Below are positions 1 to 5,487 of a stretch of 8,671 nt of DNA, one piece after another. The stretch is taken from contig JAFSHE010000168.1 of the NCBI GenBank assembly GCA_017440445.1, positions 1 to 8,671 of the forward strand. Direction: 5' to 3'. The notes below the pieces were generated by a model. It ran no database searches. It was not told the DNA's origin and saw only the letters and a program-made list of their open reading frames with translations. Both the position numbers and the translations under genes were made by a program. Position 1 is the stretch's first letter. Every line of letters begins with the position of its first letter. The DNA comes from Oscillospiraceae bacterium. Its GTDB lineage: Bacteria > Bacillota_A > Clostridia > Oscillospirales > Ruminococcaceae.

Positions 1-109
1 CCTCAGTCTGTCGAAAAAGTCCCGCTGGGACTATTTCGACAGGTTCTCCGCAAAAGCGGAGGTCGGAACGGCTGACGCCATTCCGAGTCGTCCCTCCCAC
101 ATGCAATGC

Positions 110-129
110 GTTGAGTGCATGCACTCAAC
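110..129. repeat. Perfect 20-bp palindrome
   Basis: The sequence GTTGAGTGCATGCACTCAAC is its own reverse complement with no central spacer. A loopless palindrome of this length is a poor RNA hairpin but a good site for a dimeric DNA-binding protein. No promoter or gene start was recognised within 100 bases, so it cannot be assigned as an operator. Confidence 0.6.
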
Positions 130-152
130 TTGTACACTCGTCGGGACATCGG

Positions 153-185
153 TATTTTTTGCGAGGGAGACCCCCGCAAAAAATA
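153..185. terminator. Terminator-like hairpin (T-run/A-run stem)
   Basis: An 11-bp perfect stem (153-163 with 175-185) has six T's in one arm and six A's in the other, with GCG/CGC at the loop side. Such a symmetrical structure could end transcription from either side. It could serve a plus-strand gene ending beyond the left edge, or back up the minus-strand terminator at 235-255. Confidence 0.45.
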
Positions 186-228
186 TATTAGAAAGCCCGC
201 TGTGCGGGCATAAACAAGTTTTTTTACA

Positions 229-255
229 AGCAAAGGGCGGGATCGCTCCCGCCCT
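229..255 (-). terminator. Probable intrinsic terminator of the Asn/Gln-rich microgene
   Basis: A 9-bp GC-rich stem (234-242 with 247-255, loop TCGC) lies 15 bases past the stop codon of the minus-strand microgene. It is followed on that strand by TTTGCTTGT, a somewhat broken T-tract. The position directly behind the small gene supports its role. Confidence 0.6.
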
Positions 256-270
256 GCCAACGTACCTTAA

Positions 271-372
271 TTAGTAGTTGCTGTTATTGTTCTGCTTGTT
301 TGTCTGGTCGTTCTTCTTCTGTGTGGACTGGTTGTTCTGCTTGTTCTGATTGTTCTGGTTCTGATTAGACAT
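271..372 (-). CDS. 33-residue Asn/Gln-rich microprotein
   Basis: This short gene encodes 33 residues, of which 13 are Asn and 8 are Gln; the rest are mainly Lys, Ser and Thr, ending in Tyr. It has no hydrophobic stretch, signal peptide or cysteine, so it should be soluble, basic and disordered. It is called real because AGGAGG (381-386) sits 8 bases before the ATG, a GC-rich hairpin follows the stop, and the preceding gene is separated by its own terminator at 464-493, so it is probably an independent transcript. A possible minus-strand -10 (GATAAT, 423-428) has only a weak -35. The composition recalls gamma-type small acid-soluble spore proteins, which are also Gln/Asn-rich, but those are longer and have recognisable repeats. 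That link is a loose compositional analogy. The function is unknown. Confidence 0.65.
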   Translation of the reverse strand: MSNQNQNNQNKQNNQSTQKKNDQTNKQNNNSNY

Positions 373-463
373 TTTTGTTTCCTCCTGTGTAAACACATTA
401 CTGCGGTTTGTTCCGCACAAGTATTATCTGCACAGACAGAAAAAATATTCATACATTTTACGG

Positions 464-493
464 AAAAAACACCCGCCTGTTTAAAGGCGGGTG
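464..493 (-). terminator. Intrinsic terminator of the zinc-ribbon gene
   Basis: A perfect 9-bp GC-rich stem (470-478 with 485-493, loop GTTTAA) is followed on the minus strand by six T's (464-469). It lies 24 bases past the stop codon of the gene at 518-970 and separates it from the microgene downstream. Confidence 0.9.
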
Positions 494-517
494 CGTTCAT
501 GCTATCTGAGTGAGAAA

Positions 518-970
518 TTATTCCTCGTCCTTCTTCTCCTCGGAGAGTATCTCGTCCTTCTTCTCCTCTGCTACGGGAGCTTCCTCAGCAGGTTCCTCTG
601 TAACAACAGGCTCGGGCAGCTTTGTACCGCACTTGGGGCAGTAGCAGTTGTCCTTGCTGGTCTTAGCTGCACAGCTTGTGCAAGCTACCTGATTGTTAAG
701 CTCATCGATCTGCTTTTCGATATCGGAAAGATTAGCATACAGCTCGTCGATCTCTGCGATTGCTGCATCAAAAGACTCGTTATCCTTCTCATCAGACTTA
801 GCCATCTGATAGATAGTACCGCCAAGCTTCTCAAACTTGTTCTTGATATCGCTGTTGATCTGAGCCTTCTTGATCTTCAGCTTGGAGATCTTTACAGCCT
901 CATCAGTTTTCTTGCCTGCTGTTGCGGCAACTGTCTTGGTGGTGGAAATAAATTCATCTAAAAAGCTCAT
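518..970 (-). CDS. Zinc-ribbon protein with coiled coil and acidic tail
   Basis: This 150-residue cytoplasmic protein has no signal peptide or membrane segment. Residues 1-20 are a short lead with Thr/Ala. Residues 21-95 are strongly charged and heptad-like, probably a helical or coiled-coil region. Residues 97-114 form a zinc ribbon with two CxxC pairs (C97/C100 and C111/C114) and an extra C109. Residues 117-150 are a Glu/Lys/Pro-rich tail with EEKKDE twice, encoded by an exact 18-base direct repeat (524-541 and 551-568). Small proteins with this helical N-terminus plus C-terminal zinc ribbon are common in Firmicutes and mostly uncharacterised. The ATG is preceded by AAAGGAG. The gene is monocistronic, with promoter 1107-1135 and terminator 464-493. 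The function is unknown; a scaffold or protein-binding role is only a guess. Confidence 0.85.
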   Translation of the reverse strand: MSFLDEFISTTKTVAATAGKKTDEAVKISKLKIKKAQINSDIKNKFEKLGGTIYQMAKSDEKDNESFDAAIAEIDELYANLSDIEKQIDELNNQVACTSCAAKTSKDNCYCPKCGTKLPEPVVTEEPAEEAPVAEEKKDEILSEEKKDEE

Positions 971-1106
971 TTTGAAAAACTCCTTTCAGGAAATGCCGTT
1001 ATCCATACTATGGGATACAGCATGATTTCGTGCAAGGCGGCGCGGATCTCTGCACCACAGTTGAGCGAAACGCCCGCAAAACACCGCAGTCTGCGCCTCT
1101 GTTAGT

Positions 1107-1135
1107 ATTGTAACACATTCCCGCACATTTTGCAA
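1107..1135 (-). promoter_or_regulatory. SigA-type promoter of the zinc-ribbon gene
   Basis: On the minus strand TTGCAA (1130-1135) and TACAAT (1107-1112) are separated by exactly 17 bases, each one mismatch from the -35 and -10 consensus. Transcription would start near 1100, leaving an untranslated leader of about 130 bases before the ATG at 970. That leader is GC-rich in its first half and has no riboswitch class I recognise. Confidence 0.75.
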
Positions 1136-1169
1136 GTGCTAAGGGAAATTTTTCATACACATTTCACCT

Positions 1170-1835
1170 TTACACGACTATCCTGCCGTCTGCGATGCGC
1201 ACAAGGCGCTGCGCACGCTTTGCCGCCTGCTCGTCATGGGTGATGATAACGATGGTCTTTCCGCTGCGGTTAAGCTGCGAAAGAATATCCATGACCTCAT
1301 GGCTGTTGCGGCTGTCGAGATTGCCGCATGGCTCGTCAGCAAGGATGACTGAAGGGTCCGCTGCAATAGCCCGTGCGATGGCTGTTCGCTGCTGCTGACC
1401 ACCTGACATCTCACAGGGACGATGCGCCGCACGCGAGGTCATACCTACCGCATCAAGCGCCTGCTGTGCAAGTCTGCGGCGCTCGTACTGAGCTACCCCT
1501 CTGTACATCAGCGGAAGCTCCACATTCTCAAGCGCCGTAAGCGACGGGATAAGGTTGAAGCTCTGAAACACGAAGCCTATCTTTCTGCTCCTGATACGGC
1601 TAAGCTCCCTGTCGGGAAGCTCCGAAACATCGTTTCCGTCAAGCAGATAGCGCCCCGAGGATGGCGTATCAAGGCAGCCGAGAATATTCATCAGCGTGGA
1701 TTTCCCCGAGCCACTGACGCCTGTCACCGCCACATACTCCCCGCTGAATATGTCAAGACTTACACCGTCCAACGCACGGACCTCTGTTCCACCCACATTG
1801 TATTTCTTACTGATATCGATAGCTTTTATAGACAT
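1170..1835 (-). CDS. ABC transporter ATP-binding protein, MacB/LolD type
   Basis: This is a complete 221-residue nucleotide-binding domain that would energise a membrane permease at the inner face of the cell membrane. Visible motifs are Walker A GVSGSGKST (39-47), the Q-loop (Q91), signature SGGQQQR (144-150), Walker B VILADEP (163-169) and the H-loop histidine H200. The spacing and the D-GNLDS segment after Walker B fit the MacB/LolD/FtsE-like family of lipoprotein, peptide or antibiotic exporters. That segment reads DEPCGNLDS, where DEPTGNLDS is usual. No FtsX/MacB-type permease is adjacent: the upstream gene is the GH18 protein and the downstream gene has its own promoter. The partner must be encoded elsewhere. 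The ATG follows a GGGGGT ribosome binding site that lies in a hairpin (1843-1886). It is probably co-transcribed with the GH18 gene 60 bases upstream. The substrate is unknown. Confidence 0.93.
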   Translation of the reverse strand: MSIKAIDISKKYNVGGTEVRALDGVSLDIFSGEYVAVTGVSGSGKSTLMNILGCLDTPSSGRYLLDGNDVSELPDRELSRIRSRKIGFVFQSFNLIPSLTALENVELPLMYRGVAQYERRRLAQQALDAVGMTSRAAHRPCEMSGGQQQRTAIARAIAADPSVILADEPCGNLDSRNSHEVMDILSQLNRSGKTIVIITHDEQAAKRAQRLVRIADGRIVV

Positions 1836-1842
1836 GATATTA

Positions 1843-1886
1843 CCCCCGTTTTCATTTTACCGATTTAGGATTGACGAAAACGGGGG
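1843..1886 (-). promoter_or_regulatory. Intercistronic hairpin covering the ribosome binding site of the ABC ATPase
   Basis: Bases 1843-1853 and 1876-1886 form a perfect 11-bp inverted repeat (CCCCCGTTTTC/GAAAACGGGGG) with a 22-base loop. On the minus strand the distal arm contains GGGGG, the only Shine-Dalgarno-like sequence before the ATG at 1835, so the folded RNA would mask it. The bases after the stem are TAATATC, with no T-tract, so this is not an ordinary terminator. Translational control or mRNA stabilisation between the two genes is inferred. Confidence 0.5.
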
Positions 1887-1895
1887 AAATATTCG

Positions 1896-3170
1896 CTATA
1901 TCTTCTGTATATCGAAAAGCTCCTGCATTACTAGCCATGCGGGCAGATAGCAGCGGTTGACCGTCCACCAGCTTGCCCCTGCCAGACCATATTCATTGAT
2001 AAGCTCCAGCTTCGCACGGATGCTGCGAGGGTCGTCAAACCACACCACATGGCTAACTCCCTCGGGATTGGTGTAGTTGAAATAGGGCGACTGTGCCGCC
2101 TCGTCAAAACGCACCTCTGCATTGTATCTTGCCGCAAGCTCTGCCGCCTCAGCAAGCCCTACGCTTTGTGCAGGAGTACCACGCATGTAGGGAAGCGTCC
2201 AGTCGTAGCCGTAATTCGGCATACCCATAAGTATCTTCTCAGGTGGAATTTCCGTCACAGCATAGTCAAGCACCCTGCGCACCTCGTTTATCGGAGATAC
2301 CGCAAGCGGAGGACCGTATGTGTAGCCCCATTCATAAGTCATAACGATGACATAATCGGCTATCTCACCCTGGACGGCATAGTCGTGGGACTCGTACAGA
2401 AGTCCCTGCTGGTCTGCTGATATCTTCGGTGCAAGTGCGACCGTCACGATATACCCTGCGCTGTGCAGACGGTCGGTCAGCTCCCGCAGGAACCTATTGT
2501 ATGCCACTCTGTCCGTTGGCGCAATGTATTCCATATCCATATTAACGCCGTAGTAGCCCTTGTTCTTTACTTCTTCTATTATACCTGTTATCAGCTTTTC
2601 GGTGAGTACAGGATCGGCGAGTATTCCTGACAGAGCGTCTGTGCTGAACCCCCCGTCATACAGATTTGTCACAACCATCAACGGCATAACTGCGGAGCGC
2701 ACAGCACGGTAGATCAGGTCGCTGTCATTGGGCGGGATAAGGTCTGCCTCGGGCGTCAGCGTGTAGCTGAAGGGACTTAGGAAGGTCAGAAACGGCATAA
2801 CACAGTTCAGCGAATTCGGAGTTATAGATGGATACGCATAGCCGTTGAATACCGCCGTCCTGCGCACGATCTCCTCGCTCATGGGAATGATCACCGTCTG
2901 CCCCGGGCGCAGGTCGAGAGGATTAAGCGTGGGATTAGCCTCGATAAGCCGCTCCAGCGGAACTCCGTACTCCTGAGAAAGCGAGTACAGCGTCTGTCCT
3001 GTCTGTATAGTATATCTGATGGAATCAGCGGCTATCAGCAGGTTTTGTCCGACTGCCAGCCGTGACGGGTCACGCAGGACATTGTCCGCAGCTATCCTCA
3101 TCGGCGGAATTCCGAAACGTCGTGCGATACTGTTGAGCGTATCACCGCTCTGTACGGTGTATATTATCAT
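1896..3170 (-). CDS. LysM-LysM-GH18 peptidoglycan hydrolase, SleL/YaaH type
   Basis: This is a 424-residue enzyme of the SleL/YaaH family, spore-associated N-acetylglucosaminidases that cleave cortex peptidoglycan during germination. LysM 1 spans about residues 1-47 (MIIYTVQSGDTL) and LysM 2 about 51-97 (RYTIQTGQTLYSLS); they bind glycan. A GH18 barrel fills about 105-420. Its active-site strand reads GVNMDMEY (208-215), with E214 the expected acid/base catalyst and D212 its partner. MTYEW (277-281) and ASWWTV near 399-404 are further family landmarks. There is no signal peptide, as is normal for family members placed on spores from the mother cell. The start was set at 3170 because AGGAGG (3178-3183) sits 7 bases before that ATG and LysM begins at once; the frame stays open 15 codons further upstream without a good site. 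It is the first gene of a likely unit with the ABC ATPase. Confidence 0.92.
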   Translation of the reverse strand: MIIYTVQSGDTLNSIARRFGIPPMRIAADNVLRDPSRLAVGQNLLIAADSIRYTIQTGQTLYSLSQEYGVPLERLIEANPTLNPLDLRPGQTVIIPMSEEIVRRTAVFNGYAYPSITPNSLNCVMPFLTFLSPFSYTLTPEADLIPPNDSDLIYRAVRSAVMPLMVVTNLYDGGFSTDALSGILADPVLTEKLITGIIEEVKNKGYYGVNMDMEYIAPTDRVAYNRFLRELTDRLHSAGYIVTVALAPKISADQQGLLYESHDYAVQGEIADYVIVMTYEWGYTYGPPLAVSPINEVRRVLDYAVTEIPPEKILMGMPNYGYDWTLPYMRGTPAQSVGLAEAAELAARYNAEVRFDEAAQSPYFNYTNPEGVSHVVWFDDPRSIRAKLELINEYGLAGASWWTVNRCYLPAWLVMQELFDIQKI

Positions 3171-3201
3171 ACAGCAACCTCCTGTCTTTGATGTATGTAT
3201 C

Positions 3202-3207
3202 ATTATA
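3202..3207 (-). promoter_or_regulatory. Likely -10 element for the LysM-GH18 gene
   Basis: A consensus TATAAT is present on the minus strand 31 bases before the ATG at 3170. It falls in the short gap between that gene and the terminator of the preceding unit. No good -35 lies 16-18 bases upstream. Recognition by a sporulation sigma factor is possible, but its -10 would look different, so the call rests on position and the hexamer only. Confidence 0.4.
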
Positions 3208-3231
3208 TGCAGCATCCGCTGAACAGGTTAC

Positions 3232-3306
3232 AAAAAAACGCACCGATACCCTGCGGCTGTTCCCTGCGGTATCGCCCGCTGCGTTCCGTGGTATCCGGTG
3301 CGTTTT
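3232..3306 (-). terminator. Strong intrinsic terminator of the portal unit
   Basis: 3235-3250 pairs with 3290-3306, about 16 base pairs with a single bulged base. On the minus strand it is followed by seven T's (complement of 3232-3238). The interior contains a second repeat (GATACC at 3245-3250 with GGTATC at 3268-3273) that could form an alternative stem. On the plus strand the stem is followed by TTTTATTATATTTTTA, so it may also stop transcription from the other direction. It isolates the portal/partner pair from the LysM-GH18 gene. Confidence 0.85.
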
Positions 3307-3345
3307 ATTATATTTTTACCCGCCTCCCCGCCTCACAGGGTGAGA

Positions 3346-3723
3346 TCAGCGCTTGGCGAATATGCTTCTTATTGCGGAGAAACCATCTCCGCTGCCTGCT
3401 GTCTGTGCCGCAAATCTCGGCACCTCTCTGGTGACCAGCTTAAGATGCGGATAAGCCTGAACTATCTGTTCAGCCGCCTCCTCGGGCTGAAGTCCTGCGG
3501 CGCAAAGACCCTCTGCAAGCTTTGCACCCTCCTCCAGCTTTTCCTTTGCTGTACCGCACATAAGCAGTGCAAGCTTAAGTCTTGCCTCGGAAAGCGCCAG
3601 CTTAAGCTCCTCATACTCTGCGCCGTTTATGGGAGTAAACTCCTCTGCGGCAGGCTCCTCCGCACAAACGGATGCCTCCTCAGAAACAGGAGCAAGCTCC
3701 TGCTCATTCGTGATGTTTTCCAT
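3346..3723 (-). CDS. Small acidic protein paired with the portal gene
   Basis: I do not recognise this 125-residue protein. Residues 1-36 are Glu/Ala-rich and probably disordered. Residues 36-95 are helical and charged (YEELKLALSEARLKLALL). The C-terminus is basic and Gly/Ser-containing, ending in IRSIFAKR. There is no signal peptide or membrane helix. Its start lies 20 bases inside the end of the portal gene, with AAGGATGG upstream of the ATG, which indicates translational coupling and a joint function. In A118/SPP1-like phages the position after the portal is taken by a minor head protein, followed by a scaffold. The acidic helical composition is compatible with a small scaffold-like or portal-binding protein, but this is inference from position and composition only. 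Transcription should end at 3232-3306. Confidence 0.75.
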   Translation of the reverse strand: MENITNEQELAPVSEEASVCAEEPAAEEFTPINGAEYEELKLALSEARLKLALLMCGTAKEKLEEGAKLAEGLCAAGLQPEEAAEQIVQAYPHLKLVTREVPRFAAQTAGSGDGFSAIRSIFAKR

Positions 3724-5068
3724 TGTTATCCATCCTTTCCATGCTCTGCGCTTCCTCCAGCGGAATTCCGTAGATCTGCGACAGCGCTCTTGCTCGTGAT
3801 ATAAGCCCCGCCTTATACAGGTTTATGGCTCTTTCAACACGTGTTCCGTCGTCCTCTGCTGCGCCGTCTGCGAACATCAATGTTGCTGTTTCACAGGCAC
3901 CGTCGCTGAGGATACCGCCCATCTTTCCGAGGATACAGATATTTTCTGCAACCCTTGCAAAGCCCTCTGCAATAAGCCCACGATAGAAGCTCTGGGTACG
4001 ATAGGTCCTGCTGTTGCGGCTCACCACCTCGGTGGCGGTCTTTATCGTGCCGTCCTTGTAGGAGAGAGTTCCCTCTGAAAGACCCACCTGCATGGCAAGC
4101 AGATCCAGCAGTGCGGATATCGCCTCGGTATGCTGAGTAACTCTCAGCTCTGCGGTGTTGTCGCTTATCTTAAGCTCCTCGCTGTCGGAAACGGACATCG
4201 CCTGAAATACCTCGTCATTCACATCGAAGTATCTCTTTATATCGCCGTTTTCGTCGTACTCACCCCTTACTGCATAATAGGGAACGATTATCCTCTTTTT
4301 GCCGAGAACGAACTCTCTGCCAAGGCTGTCGAACACAAGGTCGAGATTTTTCAGCGTATCCACCGCCTGTGCATAAACCGATGTACCAAGCACACTGCAC
4401 TCGGGATACATGCCTGTACCGCCTCTGAAATATACGAACAGCGGACGGCTCATGCCCTTGATGACGCTCTTTTCTTTAAGCCCATGCACTATATCGGAGA
4501 GCTTTTCAGCACCGCCATACTCATTGTACAGGCGGTTTTCAATGTGAAGCTCCTTTCCGTCAAGCGTCTGAGTTTCCGCAAGGATGTAGCTCTTACCGCC
4601 GCTTGTGATACGTGAGGAAAATGCGCCTCCGCTGATACAGCGCCCGTCCCATTTCGTGGGTACGAAGCAGTCAGCGGTGATGAAGTCGAGCTTCACGCCA
4701 TCATCCCAGTAGACCTTGATAACACCGCCGCCCAGTGCGAACATCTTCTCCAGAAAATCGGGGAAACGCTGAGCAAAGCAGTTGTCCTCCAGCACCTTTC
4801 TCAGGAACTTCTCTGTGTCGGCATCGACTGAGCAGACCTGTGTTCCCTCGGAAAAGCACAGCCTTGAAAGCTCGGCGCACACTGCTCTCGCAGCTCCCAG
4901 TGAAGCCACTCTGCGGGTGCCGCCGTTAAGGCCTCCCTTTCGGGTGTATCGCCAGTCACCGCCGCCGTTATATATCTCAAGATGCTTCCCTATGTCGGAA
5001 TAGACTGCGGCGAGCATGCTGTCATTTCCCGATACTGTCTTACCCATCAGCCAGCTTTTCAGTCCCAT
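3704..5068 (-). CDS. Phage portal protein, A118/SPP1 gp6-like
   Basis: This 454-residue protein matches the portal family of Firmicute tailed phages, the dodecameric ring at one capsid vertex through which DNA is packaged and ejected. Recognition rests on the C-terminal signature LSEGTLSYKDG followed by KTATEVVSRNS (about 330-353), on the DEVFQAM segment (285-291) and on the GKKRIIVP strand (256-263), laid out as in A118-type portals. The length is normal and the frame has no stop or shift, so it looks complete rather than decayed. The ATG follows AAAGGAGG at ideal spacing. It overlaps the small gene at 3723 by 20 bases. The usual neighbours (terminase large subunit upstream; capsid, protease, tail downstream) are absent: upstream is a repeat-like intergenic region and divergent GNAT genes. 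It is either the last trace of a prophage or a retained, domesticated portal. No convincing promoter was found. Confidence 0.85.
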   Translation of the reverse strand: MGLKSWLMGKTVSGNDSMLAAVYSDIGKHLEIYNGGGDWRYTRKGGLNGGTRRVASLGAARAVCAELSRLCFSEGTQVCSVDADTEKFLRKVLEDNCFAQRFPDFLEKMFALGGGVIKVYWDDGVKLDFITADCFVPTKWDGRCISGGAFSSRITSGGKSYILAETQTLDGKELHIENRLYNEYGGAEKLSDIVHGLKEKSVIKGMSRPLFVYFRGGTGMYPECSVLGTSVYAQAVDTLKNLDLVFDSLGREFVLGKKRIIVPYYAVRGEYDENGDIKRYFDVNDEVFQAMSVSDSEELKISDNTAELRVTQHTEAISALLDLLAMQVGLSEGTLSYKDGTIKTATEVVSRNSRTYRTQSFYRGLIAEGFARVAENICILGKMGGILSDGACETATLMFADGAAEDDGTRVERAINLYKAGLISRARALSQIYGIPLEEAQSMERMDNNGKHHE

Positions 5069-5087
5069 TACTTACCTCCTTTCATGA

Positions 5088-5140
5088 CCGATATATCGGC
5101 TTACGGAGGTCACCCTCCGACGGAGCTTTTTCTTCCTCCG
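5088..5140. repeat. Short palindromes upstream of the portal gene
   Basis: CCGATATATCGG (5088-5099) is a perfect 12-bp palindrome starting 20 bases before the portal ATG. CGGAGG (5104-5109) pairs with CCTCCG (5114-5119) around TCAC. CGGAG at 5121-5125 can pair with CTCCG at 5136-5140. These could structure the 5' leader of the portal transcript or be operator sites; nothing shows which. Confidence 0.4.
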
Positions 5141-5317
5141 CTGACATGATGATACAGCGCAGAACACTGCAATTTACTGCATGGGTTAAAGGCTGCAATT
5201 TTTTCTCGTCCCCATACGGCTTGGCGGCGTTTTTGCTTCGCAAAAAACCGAAAAAATCGCTTCCACCAAACTTGCGCTCCAACTTTGGTTTCTTAATTCG
5301 TGCAAGGATTAAAAGTA
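5141..5317. other. Gene-free, repeat-like intergenic DNA
   Basis: No credible gene is seen between the portal leader and the GNAT promoter. The stretch is rich in A- and T-runs and contains a 7-bp stem with a TTC loop (TTTTTGC 5230-5236 with GCAAAAA 5240-5246). A minus-strand open frame (5082-5324) crosses it but would need a TTG start with no ribosome binding site and lies over the divergent promoter. Its translation has no domain. It looks like a dispersed intergenic repeat, but copies elsewhere cannot be checked here. Confidence 0.4.
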
Positions 5318-5346
5318 TTGACAAACACTTAGTTTTATGCTACAAT
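5318..5346 (+). promoter_or_regulatory. Near-consensus SigA promoter of the GNAT operon
   Basis: A perfect -35 TTGACA (5318-5323), a 17-base spacer and TACAAT (5341-5346, one mismatch) form the best promoter in the window. Transcription should start near 5353, giving a leader of about 158 bases before the first GNAT gene. A promoter this strong in front of a terminator fits control by attenuation rather than by weak initiation. Confidence 0.9.
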
Positions 5347-5377
5347 TATCCTATCAAGCGAAAGGCAGGTGAATGAT

Positions 5378-5434
5378 ATGAGAAACTACAACTTACCCTT
5401 GGGGAACATCTGTCATTCACATTTTTCGTACTGA
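5378..5434 (+). CDS. Candidate 18-residue leader peptide
   Basis: An ATG at 5378 opens an 18-codon frame (begins MRNYNLPLGN, ends HFSY) that stops at TGA 5432-5434, exactly where the long enclosing stem begins. AGGTGA (5367-5372) lies 5 bases before the ATG. The frame starts about 25 bases after the predicted transcription start and finishes 27 bases before the terminator stem, as expected for a regulatory leader peptide. No codon run points to amino-acid attenuation, so stalling by a ribosome-targeting compound is the more natural reading. Translation is not proven. Confidence 0.5.
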   Translation: MRNYNLPLGNICHSHFSY

Positions 5435-5461
5435 CGCAGTCAACGATGTGCGGCAAATCTC

Positions 5462-5487
5462 AATGCTCCCTTTCGGGGGCATTTTTT
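5462..5487 (+). terminator. Intrinsic terminator inside the GNAT leader
   Basis: A 9-bp stem with one G-T wobble (5462-5470 with 5475-5483, loop TTTC) runs directly into six T's (5482-5487). It lies 23 bases before the first GNAT gene and after the promoter. It would therefore stop most transcripts before the operon unless relieved. Confidence 0.85.

Larger units (their letters stand above)
1..255. repeat. Gene-free tract of consecutive inverted repeats
   Basis: No credible gene is seen here. The tract is a chain of hairpin-capable sequences. 8-23 pairs with 27-42 (15 base pairs with one A-A mismatch, three-base loop). 46-51 pairs with 56-61 (CTCCGC/GCGGAG, AAAA loop). 63-68 pairs with 81-86. 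110-129 is a perfect palindrome. 153-163 pairs with 175-185. 195-200 pairs with 204-209. 234-242 pairs with 247-255. The density suggests a dispersed intergenic repeat or a structured non-coding RNA, plus ordinary terminators at the right end. The one long open frame across it (3-260, minus) reads through all these stems, has no recognisable domain and is judged spurious. The repeat interpretation is inference, because copies elsewhere in the genome cannot be seen. Confidence 0.6.

Noticed and set aside
1..255. CRISPR array
   Set aside because: The inverted repeats differ from one another and there is no repeated unit with regular spacers.
3..260. 85-codon minus-strand open frame
   Set aside because: It runs through seven inverted repeats, has no ribosome binding site I can see and no domain-like sequence.
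267..500. 77-codon minus-strand open frame
   Set aside because: It covers the microgene in another frame, giving an RTRT-type low-complexity tail, and crosses the terminator at 464-493.
491..961. 156-codon plus-strand open frame rich in Leu/Cys
   Set aside because: It is the antisense shadow of the zinc-ribbon gene, which has promoter, ribosome binding site, terminator and a clear CxxC motif pair.
1422..1868. 148-codon plus-strand open frame
   Set aside because: It is antisense to the ABC ATPase, whose motifs are unmistakable.
3298..3804. 168-codon plus-strand open frame
   Set aside because: It is antisense to the portal partner gene. It is Cys/Leu-rich, as is common for shadows of Ala/Glu-rich genes, and lacks a ribosome binding site.
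5082..5324. 80-codon minus-strand open frame beside the portal gene
   Set aside because: It needs a TTG start without a Shine-Dalgarno, lies over the -35 of the GNAT promoter and spans hairpins. It is treated as intergenic repeat.
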